NCBI RefSeq assembly: GCF_001029435.1
Contig: NZ_LDOV01000022.1
Coordinates: forward strand, 186,001-250,000
Source: Photobacterium aphoticum
GTDB taxonomy: Bacteria; Pseudomonadota; Gammaproteobacteria; Enterobacterales; Vibrionaceae
DNA length: 64,000 bases
Direction of reading: 5' to 3'
Positions within the stretch are counted from its first letter, which is position 1; each line of letters opens with the position of its first letter. A program made the position numbers and the translations under genes. Positions 34,701-44,400 of the stretch are shown here, piece after piece. The notes beneath the pieces were generated by a model. The model ran no database searches. It was given only the letters and a program-made list of their open reading frames with translations, and was not told the DNA's origin.

Positions 34701-37071
34701 CAGCATTTACCACACTGAGCAGCGGCATAAAGGTATCCACACTGGTGGTATCCAGCGGTGAATTTAATTGCGGTACAGTGGGCGCTTCATTGACTTGGTT
34801 CAGATAAAACGCGCCATAGTTCCAAGGGCTGTACACATCACCATTGTAGGCACGCACACGCCAGTAATAATGTTGATTTTCACCCCATGCACCTGTTGGT
34901 TGCCAACGCGTCTGGCTATCGCCTTCTTCTACCGGGCCAGACGCCACAAACGGCTGTGTCATCCCTTCATCGGTAAAGACTTCAAAGAAATACGAGATCG
35001 CTTTACTGCCGGCATACGCCGCATTATTCACCGTAAGCGCCACTTTCGGATCTGTCACGACATCGGTCATCGGCGCCACAATAGCCGGTGTGTGCGGGCC
35101 ATTATCGAGCGTTGGATTGCTGCCTTTTTCAAATTCTTCAAAATCAGGAATGCCGTCATCGTCATAATCCCCAATGCCATCGCGGGCCAGGGTCATGAAG
35201 TGTTTGCGCTCCCAGTCATCGTCCATGCCGTCGCCGTCAATGTCATAACTTGGGTTCACCGCCAACAACACGCGCTGATTGGTATAACGTTCCCCGTCAC
35301 TGGCGGACACAATCACCGGATAGTTACCCACCTGCCCGATTTGAACCGACCAGGTAAAACGCGCTTTGCCATTGGCGATCTCAACCAGTTTTGCGCCTTC
35401 CGGCATCGGTGAAACAGTCACGCTCAGAGGATCGTTATTGACATCTTCAGCATCAATATAAAAATCGATGATACCGCCTTCATGACCAATCATATCGGGG
35501 ATATAACGCATACGTGGCGCAGCGGGTTGTTCTACCTGCTCGATAAAATCAAAAACATATTCGCCCGTACTTTGCACATCAAACAGGTGCAAGTAATGCG
35601 ACCACATCATGGTGGTTTCATCAAAATGTTGAGTAAGCCAGACGTTTTGCGGATTCACTAAACGCCCGTCACTGCGCAACACCTGTGCAATGGCTTTTTT
35701 TCCTTTAAAGGGATCTGCAATACGTACATACGTAGGTTCTGACGTCGCAGGAAAGAGCAGTTGATGACTGAAAAGGCGCGCTTGTGCCGCCGTCGCACTT
35801 TCTGCTGCTTTTTCTTTCGCTAATTGCGCTGCCGCGACTAACTCGGCGGGTGGCATGGCCATCGGAGAAGCCGAATCGAGCAAAATATTGGGATCATCGG
35901 CGTCTTGCTGATCCAGTGCATCCGCAGGTTCATTGGCCAAATGTGAACCACTGACCGACGATGAAGCACGGGATGATAAAAGAGGTGATGATAACGCTTC
36001 AAAACGAGCTTGCGCCGAATGATCGGTCACTGTCATATCTTCGCCATGAGAGGTAAACAGCGTTAACGCATCACCCTTATAAGCCAAAAAGTCGGTGATG
36101 CTATCCTGATTTGGCGCCTCTACCCTCACCGCTTTCAACAACGGATGGGTTTGAACGGCACTGACCAAACTCGACAGCGGTTGGCCTTGTTTGTCACGAT
36201 GCGTAAAGCGGGCATCAAACCCGGCCAAACGCGCGCTGCGGGCGGTTTCCATTTGCCAGCGTCCCGTCACGCTCGCTTGTGCAGGCAGATCCCCCAGCGC
36301 CAACGTTAACGAACGACTCGCCGCACTGTCATCCACATAACTTTCCGTGATGGTGTAATCCACCGGTTGGCCACGGGCATCTTCAATGATTTCTGTCGCC
36401 GCACTGGCAATACTGACCCCCTGCGCGTCACCATGCCCTCGGTTTGTCACCCGCACCCCAACCGTAAACGGCTCCACGGCTTCAATACCCACGGTGCGGG
36501 GATCATCCCCGTGCACTTCGCGCGGTAAGAAATAGTCCAAACTCAACATCGGGATGGGCTGTACCCGTAAGGTATCCGGAGACACCGGGATTTCCTCACG
36601 CTGATCATCCAAGGTGTATGACAGCGATGCACCGGCATAATAAAGATTCCCGGTCGGTGTTTGCCCGCCACTGCCTAACGCCGGCACAATAAACCAACGC
36701 GCAGTCGCTTGCTGAGAGGGCGGCAAGGTTCCATCGCCCTCAGTGTTTTTGATACCATCTAAATGCGCTTCATGAATGATAAATGCCGCACGAGGGTGTG
36801 CCGGATCGGTCGACGCAATCACCGGATTCCCTTTTTCATCAATGAAATTCAACGTTATGTGAATGTCAGTCAATGCTTGGTGATCCAAGGCGTTATTCAT
36901 GGTCATTACCGCTTCAAACCCTTGCCTTTCCAGCACGTGGGTTTGATTGATATCCAACGCTACCACGGCGGATAATGACGTTTCTGTCGCGTGCACCGAT
37001 GTACCGGCACACAGCAAAAGACTCACGGCCAACTTTTTACATTGTGACAATTGTGATTCCACGAATAACAT
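31792..37071 (-). CDS. Giant exported protein with FN3-like repeats and golvesin/CBD-like modules
   Basis: This 1759-residue secreted protein has a signal peptide ending near GTSVHATE. The N-terminal third has Ig-like/CARDB-type segments. Around residues 612-655 is a thrombospondin-type-3-like calcium site (DIDGDGMDDDWERK, then GIGDYDDDGIPDFEEF). Residues about 660-1130 hold roughly five FN3-like repeats with the recurring YxWxVxAxDxDG pattern. The last 600 residues contain about four golvesin/xanthan-lyase CBD-like modules, recognised by AGTYRVEAMW, GGKWRHLGELTLQPG and the terminal VVADAIRLTKVE; two earlier modules have GGEWQSLGVFHF and GARWASLGKYW. The architecture suggests binding of carbohydrate or partner proteins. 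It follows the RHS gene after 92 bases. Confidence 0.85.
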   Translation of the reverse strand: MLFVESQLSQCKKLAVSLLLCAGTSVHATETSLSAVVALDINQTHVLERQGFEAVMTMNNALDHQALTDIHITLNFIDEKGNPVIASTDPAHPRAAFIIHEAHLDGIKNTEGDGTLPPSQQATARWFIVPALGSGGQTPTGNLYYAGASLSYTLDDQREEIPVSPDTLRVQPIPMLSLDYFLPREVHGDDPRTVGIEAVEPFTVGVRVTNRGHGDAQGVSIASAATEIIEDARGQPVDYTITESYVDDSAASRSLTLALGDLPAQASVTGRWQMETARSARLAGFDARFTHRDKQGQPLSSLVSAVQTHPLLKAVRVEAPNQDSITDFLAYKGDALTLFTSHGEDMTVTDHSAQARFEALSSPLLSSRASSSVSGSHLANEPADALDQQDADDPNILLDSASPMAMPPAELVAAAQLAKEKAAESATAAQARLFSHQLLFPATSEPTYVRIADPFKGKKAIAQVLRSDGRLVNPQNVWLTQHFDETTMMWSHYLHLFDVQSTGEYVFDFIEQVEQPAAPRMRYIPDMIGHEGGIIDFYIDAEDVNNDPLSVTVSPMPEGAKLVEIANGKARFTWSVQIGQVGNYPVIVSASDGERYTNQRVLLAVNPSYDIDGDGMDDDWERKHFMTLARDGIGDYDDDGIPDFEEFEKGSNPTLDNGPHTPAIVAPMTDVVTDPKVALTVNNAAYAGSKAISYFFEVFTDEGMTQPFVASGPVEEGDSQTRWQPTGAWGENQHYYWRVRAYNGDVYSPWNYGAFYLNQVNEAPTVPQLNSPLDTTSVDTFMPLLSVVNAEDPEGRELTYTFALYSDEGLTKLVAQSSAIVGQHNGQTQWQSTESLLEGAQYYWQVTATDPDGAQSRSSVSQFTVLTANARPATPDLIAPHQGQVITQDYLDIVVSQSDDRDGHSVGYAFELDTVPTFNSATKRGQLIWPQEEGDVVWSVDQLQAGQTYFWRVKAVDDNDAYSDVLNGQFTVQQGQLPLRKPVVKNPGQGAWVASTAPVLELHDASLSENIRYEFEVYAEGLGASLITTAVSPSPAFQVNRTLTDRTWYHWRVRSVDEDGRYSPWTDKTRFYVDDQLADAVPTLRWLKPQTDLEVNMGEPLTLAWVDEDPDSSASVDLYYTHLDDALETQTKGNDFSLTGAGWVEVNAGDQGAYYVLLPTGDTDTKMSAGANAAKAQDPQITQSAKPQSESAQAKWRMAASMAGYYELQAFWPTADYDYPQTVSYTVTDKDKVATTVTVQPTEGWVSLGVFSLAEGEFTLQLNTDLPVNYALGQHILADKARMLPLDSPNQLMVSALNEDDVESRYQWDTHSLNPGMYKVTAIIRDDVNSVVVQSPATIKVNEPAYLLVDDASALASLDKLAYSEERASGYIGHGYHVMDNPDAANVLQSAWRLSIREDGWYALAFHDLPGFANDALSFRMSSQYVDQALPSVPRRVETESGARWASLGKYWLKAGHYEINAQLERPARAAIDAIKVQKVAGASRTALEVDNHSIDFTASGAVDVSQQYAGYQGDDYSVMCPGIDGHAAWDVELHHEGLYEVFTNWSAHQTRASNARYTVHHQASQGYSGQANASLLTSLLKNQRENGGEWQSLGVFHFDAGMATVSVNNQDANGCVVADAVKFVKRDASAIILDNASEAFHPSGSWTKSKQISGFEKADYAYSRWGDAYWQTQIAEAGTYRVEAMWTADDDRSGSVTYTLSNAQSELDSKTVSQKHNGGKWRHLGELTLQPGPLKVSIENDYFWGLVVADAIRLTKVE

Positions 37072-37163
37072 CCTTTGTTAAACCGCACAGTGTGGTTATG
37101 GGCAAGATGGCCAAACCGTGCGCTTTGTCCTTTTTCTTCACGCGTTCTCAGTCGTTGCGATGA

Positions 37164-40100
37164 CTATTTCAAGCTATCCAATGGCATCTGTGCCTTGCTC
37201 GCCATACGATCCAATTGCTGGACGGTTGATGGTGTCATAGCCTGTAAAACAGGTGTGTATAACTGACTATTATCTAACGCAATTCTATCGATTAACTGCT
37301 TGTCTTTACCGACAAAAAATGTGTGAGTGTTGGGGATCTCTAAACTATAGCGGGTCGAATGTGTCAATTTGCGAGTCACATCGAGCACTGCGGTGGTGCC
37401 AGACGGTGATATACGCAATGCATCCCCCGCCTTCACATCCGTCGCTTTCACCCAACCTTGCTCAGACAGATAAAAAGTCTGCTCAGGGGCAACGGTGAAT
37501 GATTTCCCATCCACCAGCTTCACCACGGTCCATTCATTACGCTGCGGCTGCGTTTTAATCTTTGCCACAGGCTGATAACTTTCATGGCCGGTCCATTTAT
37601 CCAGTGACAACACATGATCGCCCGGCGATAACTCCGCAATCGGCGTGAGCCCTTCGGCGGTATGGACTAATGCATTCGCGTCGACATAACGCGCATCAAT
37701 GAAACGCTTCATATCCCGGTCCTTATCCCAGCCCTGCACGCCAAAACCTTGTTTATCCAAATCCCGTGCGGTGCGAGTGGCTCCCATCTCGGTATACAGA
37801 TTATCAGTGGCGGTCAGTGGATGACGGCTGGGTGTCAGATAGCGTCCCATTTCTGGATCGTAATAACGGGCTTGGCTGTAATACAGGTGGGTTTCACGGT
37901 CATAGTATCGACCAGCCCGATGAATAGGATTATCGAGCGAAAATGGCGACGATTCCTCTCGCATGGACGTTCGCCAAGCTTTGTCGGGCATCGATGCCGA
38001 CCAAACAATTTGGCCAGTGCGATCAGTTAAGACAGCTGGTTGCCCCTGCGGATCGGCATGGTAGTAGTAATAAGCACCATCTGCCGTATGCATGAACAAT
38101 GGTATGTCACCTGCTTCGGCATCCGGTCGATAACCATAGCTGCGTAACATATTACCTTGCTGATCGTATTCAGCCAGCAAGCCCATAGCACCGTACAAAT
38201 AATACGTGGTTATGCCATCAACGGTTTTGCTGACACGACGGTCTAACGGATCATAATCAAACGCAATATGGCGGGGCTTGGCTTTCAGAGAAGCTGACAA
38301 CGACGTTTCAATATCAGTTTCAATAACACGTTGTAAGCGATCTCGCGCATCGTAAATCAATGTACGCTGCGCTTGTTCGACCGTTTGCTCAATCACATTA
38401 CCCTGAGAGTCATAACGATACTGACGGGCATTTTGACTGACCAATTGCCCGCTGGGCGAAAAGGCCAGCACGTGAGGTGATGCGGTGACCGCCAGTTCTC
38501 CAGACGGCTCCTCTGTCATCGTTGTGGTCTTGATTGCAGTTGTGGCCTTGGTTGTAGTTGTGGTCGTGATAGCTGGCGTTGCGGTGGCGCTTGAGTAATA
38601 CCCCCCTTGCGCCATATTTGCCCCGAGCGTAATCAGTGTTTGTTGATGTGCATTTTTCACCGTCACACTAACGGGTTTGATCACAGCGGTTTTGATTGCA
38701 GCAGTGTCGTCCGTCGCCTCGCCATAGTGAGTGTAACGAACCATCCCGCCCGGCAGCATTTCTTCACGCGGTAAGGCGAAATCTCCCCTTGCTGCATCTT
38801 CCCCGACATAATCACGCACCGTGATTGACCCCTCACCAGGGATTTTCACCCGAGTCAGGCGATGCTGCGCATCATATTCATAATCAAACACGCGCCCATC
38901 CGGCATGGTCAAGCTTTGGAGCAACCCTTCCGGCGTATAAGCATACTGATAACGCTTGGTAAACGGGCCAAAGTCCACCGACTCAGCGGTAATACGGCCC
39001 AAGGTGTCACGGGTGAATGTCCCTGCCGTCTTCTTTTTCCCGGATTGACTTTGCCAGCCCATTAACTGCCCGGCATTGTCATATTGATAGGACAACGTGG
39101 TAGCCGCCGACAAAGAGGAGGATTGCGGATGGGTGTACCAACGCTCTTGGCGCAGGCGGTTGGCGTCATCGTAAACAAAGTCCAACGCACTTTGATTACT
39201 GTCCGTCATGCGGGTGACGTTACCATTGCCGTCATATTGCCATGTCCAGAAGCCCAAGCCTGCACGCTGCTGACGTACCGCTCGCCCCTGCACATCGTAT
39301 TCAATGTCCGTGATCTGACCATCATGCGCTTCAATGCGGCTCGGCGCACCGAATAACGAGTATTGATAGCGTGTGACTTCACCATCCACGTCACGCTGTC
39401 GCACCTGATCAAACGCATCGTATTGAAAATGCGCCGATGCCATTCGCAGGTCTTTTTCCCTTAACAAATCAACGTGGTGACTCTCGGCCGTTAAGGCATC
39501 TGCGAGATAAGCAGGATAAACAGGTTGTGGATGAGCATTTTGAGAATAAACATGGCGAAGAGGCAAATCATGGAGATCAGCCGCCTCAGGGTACTCACGA
39601 TGTGAGTCATCTGGATACACCGTCTTGATCCGTTGATTGTCGGCGTTATAAACAAACTGCGTTTTTTGCTTATTTTTATCGATGATAGCGACAAGATTGC
39701 CGACATTATCGTATTGATAAGACGTGACCTGTTTATTGGGATCAGTAGCTTGAACAACGCAACCTAACTTATCGTAGCGATAACGCCACGTTTTACCCCG
39801 TCCATCAATGACAATTTGCGGCTGCCCGGTGATCGTAAACGCTTTGTATTCGCGGATCACGGCATCGTTAACGATGTCTTTCACTCGGTTTCCGTGCGTA
39901 TCGTAGACCCAGTTGTAAGTCACCACCTGATGGGATTCTCGCCCTTGCACCATCATTTGACTCAATAATTGATGGTCATTGTACTGATAATCTACCGTCA
40001 GCTGCTCAGGCAACCCGAATGCCTCAACACGTTGTGTCAGCATGCCATCGCCGTCATAGGTCAACGTCGTGACGATGCCATCTTCATTGATGATGCGGGT

Positions 40101-41465
40101 TGGCTTATTCCACTTCGGATGATACTCCACCCGTAAGCCACGTTGATCAGATTTATTCGTGTGCGCTTGTCTCTCTACATAGAGAGCATCCACATGAGGA
40201 GCATCTACATAGGCAGCATCCACGTGAGGAGCACCTACATGGGGATCATCCATATTAGGAGCATGGGACGCAGACACATCAACGCTGCGAACATGGGTGA
40301 CTGCCCCATCTTTATCAAAATAGGTTTCCGTCTCTCGTCCGGCCGTATCTTTATGGTACTGGTAATAGGCCTGTTGGCGTCGATGGTATGCATAACCATA
40401 ATGTTCAGTCAGCCCATCGTGATTGGTCACAGATTCGGTGATCATGCGTCGGGGGATCGCCACTGTTTGGCAATCCGTCGTATTAGGGATAGGTGCCGGG
40501 GCGATCGCCAGTACTTTCCCCCGTATGTCATGCACGGCGGGAATCACTGGAGAGGAAGATGAATTCGCAGGTTTCGCCTTATCCTGCTGTTCGCCAGCCT
40601 CATTGTGACGGTCCTGCTGATGGACTGAAACTGGCCGCGCCACCATGCGCCATTGCTGACCTTTGCTATCACAAATCTGGGCAATTTCACCGCCTACCAT
40701 ACGGTTGGTGAAGGTCCAACTGCGTAATTGCGGGTCGGTAAAACGACGCATCGCAGCGGGTAACGTCTCGTTTTGATCATATTCATAGTGCCATTGCAGC
40801 CCGTTGACATCCGTCACCGCCACCAGCAAAGCGTCTTGCCAGGTATAGCGCACCGTCCGCCCGACGCGATCCGTGACGCTGACAAGACGATCTTCGTCAT
40901 ACACCAACGTCAGCACCGTTTGCCCATGTCGATCATTCACTGCGGTCATTTGGCGAGAAGCATTATGGGTAAAGGTCGCCGTCTCCAACGCGCCATGCCC
41001 ATAGGCAACGATCACGCCATCCATATCGTAACGGATCCAATCACCGTCTCGGTTGCGCCAAACAAACCCACTTTTCGCTTGTTCAATCGTCTCATGCGCG
41101 TCGTGACGATACAAACGCCCCGGCGCTTGGTGATCAAGATGATAGGCATCGCCGTTGCGGTACAAAACCGTTTTATCTTCCAACACCGTCTCTTTCGCCG
41201 CATCCTTCAGTAACACTGCCGTCGGCAACGTACCAAAAGACACATTGCTCCATTGAGGATTGAAAGACCAACGCCCCTGAGCAAAATCACGTAGCCAGAT
41301 CACCTCGCCACCCATGACTTTCACGCGCAAATCTTCCGCGCGCTGTTGCATCAACCCTGAATCATAGCCAGGCGCTTGTTCCAGCACGGTGGTCGCTGAC
41401 GCGTACGTCGGCAGACACTGCGATAACATGGCCAAGATCAGGCCGAGTTTCTTTTTCTTCATCAT
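37164..41465 (-). CDS. RHS-repeat protein with C-terminal Hint domain, no toxin tip
   Basis: This 1433-residue exported RHS/YD-repeat protein has a signal peptide (KLGLILAMLSQCLPTYASA). Many YDxxG(R/N)xx repeats run from about residue 150 to 1200, forming the typical beta-cage. The RHS core end is YYSQARYYDPEMGRYLTPSR. A Hint (intein-like) domain spans about residues 1262-1390, from ALVHTAEGLTPIAELSPGD to NTHTFFVG. The residue that should be the nucleophilic cysteine is replaced (YVDANALVHT), and only about 46 residues follow, too few for a usual polymorphic toxin. The ATG overlaps the upstream giant gene's stop in ATGA. A Tc-toxin or contact-dependent role is possible by family but unsupported here. 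Confidence 0.88.
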   Translation of the reverse strand: MMKKKKLGLILAMLSQCLPTYASATTVLEQAPGYDSGLMQQRAEDLRVKVMGGEVIWLRDFAQGRWSFNPQWSNVSFGTLPTAVLLKDAAKETVLEDKTVLYRNGDAYHLDHQAPGRLYRHDAHETIEQAKSGFVWRNRDGDWIRYDMDGVIVAYGHGALETATFTHNASRQMTAVNDRHGQTVLTLVYDEDRLVSVTDRVGRTVRYTWQDALLVAVTDVNGLQWHYEYDQNETLPAAMRRFTDPQLRSWTFTNRMVGGEIAQICDSKGQQWRMVARPVSVHQQDRHNEAGEQQDKAKPANSSSSPVIPAVHDIRGKVLAIAPAPIPNTTDCQTVAIPRRMITESVTNHDGLTEHYGYAYHRRQQAYYQYHKDTAGRETETYFDKDGAVTHVRSVDVSASHAPNMDDPHVGAPHVDAAYVDAPHVDALYVERQAHTNKSDQRGLRVEYHPKWNKPTRIINEDGIVTTLTYDGDGMLTQRVEAFGLPEQLTVDYQYNDHQLLSQMMVQGRESHQVVTYNWVYDTHGNRVKDIVNDAVIREYKAFTITGQPQIVIDGRGKTWRYRYDKLGCVVQATDPNKQVTSYQYDNVGNLVAIIDKNKQKTQFVYNADNQRIKTVYPDDSHREYPEAADLHDLPLRHVYSQNAHPQPVYPAYLADALTAESHHVDLLREKDLRMASAHFQYDAFDQVRQRDVDGEVTRYQYSLFGAPSRIEAHDGQITDIEYDVQGRAVRQQRAGLGFWTWQYDGNGNVTRMTDSNQSALDFVYDDANRLRQERWYTHPQSSSLSAATTLSYQYDNAGQLMGWQSQSGKKKTAGTFTRDTLGRITAESVDFGPFTKRYQYAYTPEGLLQSLTMPDGRVFDYEYDAQHRLTRVKIPGEGSITVRDYVGEDAARGDFALPREEMLPGGMVRYTHYGEATDDTAAIKTAVIKPVSVTVKNAHQQTLITLGANMAQGGYYSSATATPAITTTTTTKATTAIKTTTMTEEPSGELAVTASPHVLAFSPSGQLVSQNARQYRYDSQGNVIEQTVEQAQRTLIYDARDRLQRVIETDIETSLSASLKAKPRHIAFDYDPLDRRVSKTVDGITTYYLYGAMGLLAEYDQQGNMLRSYGYRPDAEAGDIPLFMHTADGAYYYYHADPQGQPAVLTDRTGQIVWSASMPDKAWRTSMREESSPFSLDNPIHRAGRYYDRETHLYYSQARYYDPEMGRYLTPSRHPLTATDNLYTEMGATRTARDLDKQGFGVQGWDKDRDMKRFIDARYVDANALVHTAEGLTPIAELSPGDHVLSLDKWTGHESYQPVAKIKTQPQRNEWTVVKLVDGKSFTVAPEQTFYLSEQGWVKATDVKAGDALRISPSGTTAVLDVTRKLTHSTRYSLEIPNTHTFFVGKDKQLIDRIALDNSQLYTPVLQAMTPSTVQQLDRMASKAQMPLDSLK
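37305..37690 (-). other. Hint domain segment of the RHS gene, catalytic Cys absent
   Basis: In active Hint domains a CFxxGTxVxT start is normal. Here the aligned segment is YVDANALVHT, with no cysteine, and the terminal motif HTFFVG is followed by a short tail rather than a cargo domain. Confidence 0.7.
40171..40260. repeat. In-frame 15-bp tandem repeat in the RHS gene (6 units)
   Basis: Six imperfect 15-bp units (for example GCATCCACATGAGGA, GCATCTACATAGGCA, GCATCCACGTGAGGA) encode the five-residue repeat PHVDA/AYVDA/LYVER. The unit length keeps the reading frame. The repeat lies between YD blocks, in a probable loop. Confidence 0.8.
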
Positions 41466-44400
41466 CCTGCTGATTTATCCTGATCCTGTGAAGTGAGAGT
41501 GCCACTACCGTTGTCGTTACCTAAGCTAAAACCATAGCCATACCAGCCAAACGGATTATTGAACGGCGGAACGGGGATCGGTGGTGATGACTCCGGTGAT
41601 GCCTGATAGTCCGTCTCTTCCATTACACAATGCGTATCGCTTACGGGTTCGATAAAGCAGGCACGCGCTTGTGCCTGACGAGTGGTCGATAACGTTGACG
41701 TGTAACGGTATTCCCCCAGCGTACAACGGGCATACGTCGCACACTGTGCATTAGGAGCCGATACGCTGCGCGTTGATTGCGGTGCGAGTTCCGGTGCCTG
41801 TTGCGATGATCGTGTTTGTAAACTCACCACACGATACGGAATACGTACCTGTGCTTTCGGGGCCAATGACGCGGGAATAGCAGACGGCAAAAACGAAACA
41901 GCGAAATACTCATCTGAAGGGGGTAAGACTAACGCCAATGACTCAGCGGGTAACAAACCGTGATTGGTAAGAGTCAGTTCACCATACACCACATCACCGG
42001 CCATCATGGTCGGTAGCGTAATGACACTCGGTGACAGCGTCACGACAGCAGCGGGCACATCGCTTACTATCGTCGCAGCGCTCCCCGAAGCAGAAGCAGA
42101 AGCAGAAGCAGATAATGAGGAATGTAACGCATTCATCTCTCCATTCAGCGCTCCATTCACCTCTCCATTCAGTGCAGTCCAATCATGCGAAGCCCATCTT
42201 TGTGCAGCCCAACCGTGTGCGGTCCAACCTTGTGCTGAATGCGACTCTGCTGTTTGGTAATTAAGAAAAACCTCAAGGTTTCTGACAATGCTCGGCGCAA
42301 TCTGAATTTCTCCGGATAGATCATCATGATGAGGCGCTGATACCAAATAGTGGTAGGCACCTTTCTCCATGTCAGGCAAATAGATTTCGCCAGCTTCATC
42401 CGTCATGGCGTCATAATGGATGGAAGGAATAGCCTTATGCTGAAAACGCACCAAGGCGCCTGCTTTGCCACGTACGATTTTCCCTTGAGCATCGAGCGAA
42501 CCGCTGTAAAGGTTATCAACCTTAAACTGCAAGCCCCCTGTGCTTTGTTCTGACACCAAGGCAATGATAGGAATATCGCGTGCAGGAGCATTATTGCTCG
42601 TCACCCGTAATTTGTAGTGATACACACGTGGTCGCAGCTGTCCTTGCGGTGACAACGTCACGCTGACACCCACACGTTCTCCCGGTGCAATGTCCCCCAG
42701 TGCCGAGGCACCTTTTAGCGTGATCCAACTGGATGCGGGCGAATTATCCTGCGCCAACAACTGCAAATTGACGTTTTGCATGATGGCATGCCCGTGGTTT
42801 TCCAAGTGAACGGTTTCACTTACCTGACCGGACATCGTCACACCGGTTTCAATCTGTGCAGGGTGATAAGAAAGTGCCGGATACGCCTCGCCTAAACGGT
42901 AGTCAACGATCACCGATGCCAACGGTTGATGACCACTCAGGGAGGATTTCAGCTGTAAGATCACTTCCCCTTGCGCCGCGCTCTGTGTGTTGGCGTGAAA
43001 TGTTACCGGCAACACGGTTTCTGAATGGCCGGCAATATCGCGCGGGTTGGGTACCGTGAGTGTCACTCCCTCCGGTAAGCCGCCCTCTACATCCCAATAC
43101 ACATCGGGATAATCCAGTTGTTGCGGATTCCGTACCTTCAGCGTTATGTCTGCATTTTCATCACGCGGTGTCACCACATTCACGGCAGACACATCGGTAT
43201 GCAAGCGGTTAATCGTAAAGCCCCCTTGATCGGGACGGTCGGTACTGGATGGGTGAATCAAAGAAAAACGATACTGGCCACTTTCTTGCTCTGTGGGTTG
43301 ATACTGGTAACGGAACATGCCATTGAGATCAGACGCTATCGTCACCGTTTTTTCGAAACCCGCCACATCAAGCACCAAATCCAACATGGCATGTGGCACT
43401 CGTTGGTGAGTCAGGCTGTCTCTCACTTCCCCTTGTAGCGTGATGGCTTGATCGGAATAAGCTATTGCAGGCGTTACAGTCTGCAAATCGGCGTAGTATG
43501 CCGGTCTGACCGTGCTGATCAATTGACGGTGCGACATGCCACGCAGTACGGAAGAGGCATGCTTCGCATCGGATGTTGCCAGGTCAGTGGCTGCTGAGCG
43601 CATTGGCATTGGATGCATGCCGTCTGTCGGCCGATAAGTTAATTGCACCACGTCTACATGCAGGAAAACTGTATCCGGCACGTTACCCGGTATCGGCATG
43701 TCTAACCACGGTGAGGTATAGGTGCTGTGAGGGGCAATGGTGAGCAAGCCTTTCTCGTTAAGCGTTTTGTCATTGGCCGTTTTGTGATTGAGATCTGACG
43801 ACACACCGGTATGGTGTACAACGGCATCGCGTAACGCTTCACCGCTCACTATGCCGTACACATTGCCGTCCGCATCTTTTATCTGAAATTGCACCGCACT
43901 TTGATGTTCGGCGCCAAGATCCACGCTGATCGGTAACGCTGAGCGATTTTCCAGTTGCAGGCGCACCTGCCCGACTTCACCTCGGACCGTATTTTTACTG
44001 TCCAGTGTCACCACATATCGGTTGTCTGTCACCGCTTGCTCAAAGGTATGTTGGATCTCAATGCGATTGGCTTTCTTTGAATCGCTTTGGGAGGTCATCA
44101 GAGAAGTGGTGATCATTTCGTTGGCTTGCCAATCTGCCTCACCCACCACAGCCATCTGAATTCGTGTGGAATAAGGGCCATGCATATCCTGCTGTGCTTT
44201 TACATCAAACACATCGGAAAGATAGGTTTTGCCCGCAATGGAAAGAGACAACTGAGCATCGTCTATTGGCGTGTCACTTTGAATATCAAAAGCCAATGCA
44301 TTCATTACACCGCGTTGTAAGCGCTGACGCGTTGCTTGGCTATCAGAAACCCGATCATTCACACCGTGATTGTTCGCAGCTTCAGCAAGCTGCACCGACA

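Noticed and set aside
34768-35412. A 214-codon open frame antisense to the giant golvesin-type gene
   Set aside because: It lies wholly inside a gene with clear domains on the other strand, has no ribosome site and shows shadow-frame composition rich in Arg, His and Ile.
40171-40260. Regularly spaced repeats resembling a small CRISPR array
   Set aside because: The 15-bp units are contiguous without spacers and encode a pentapeptide repeat inside the RHS gene.
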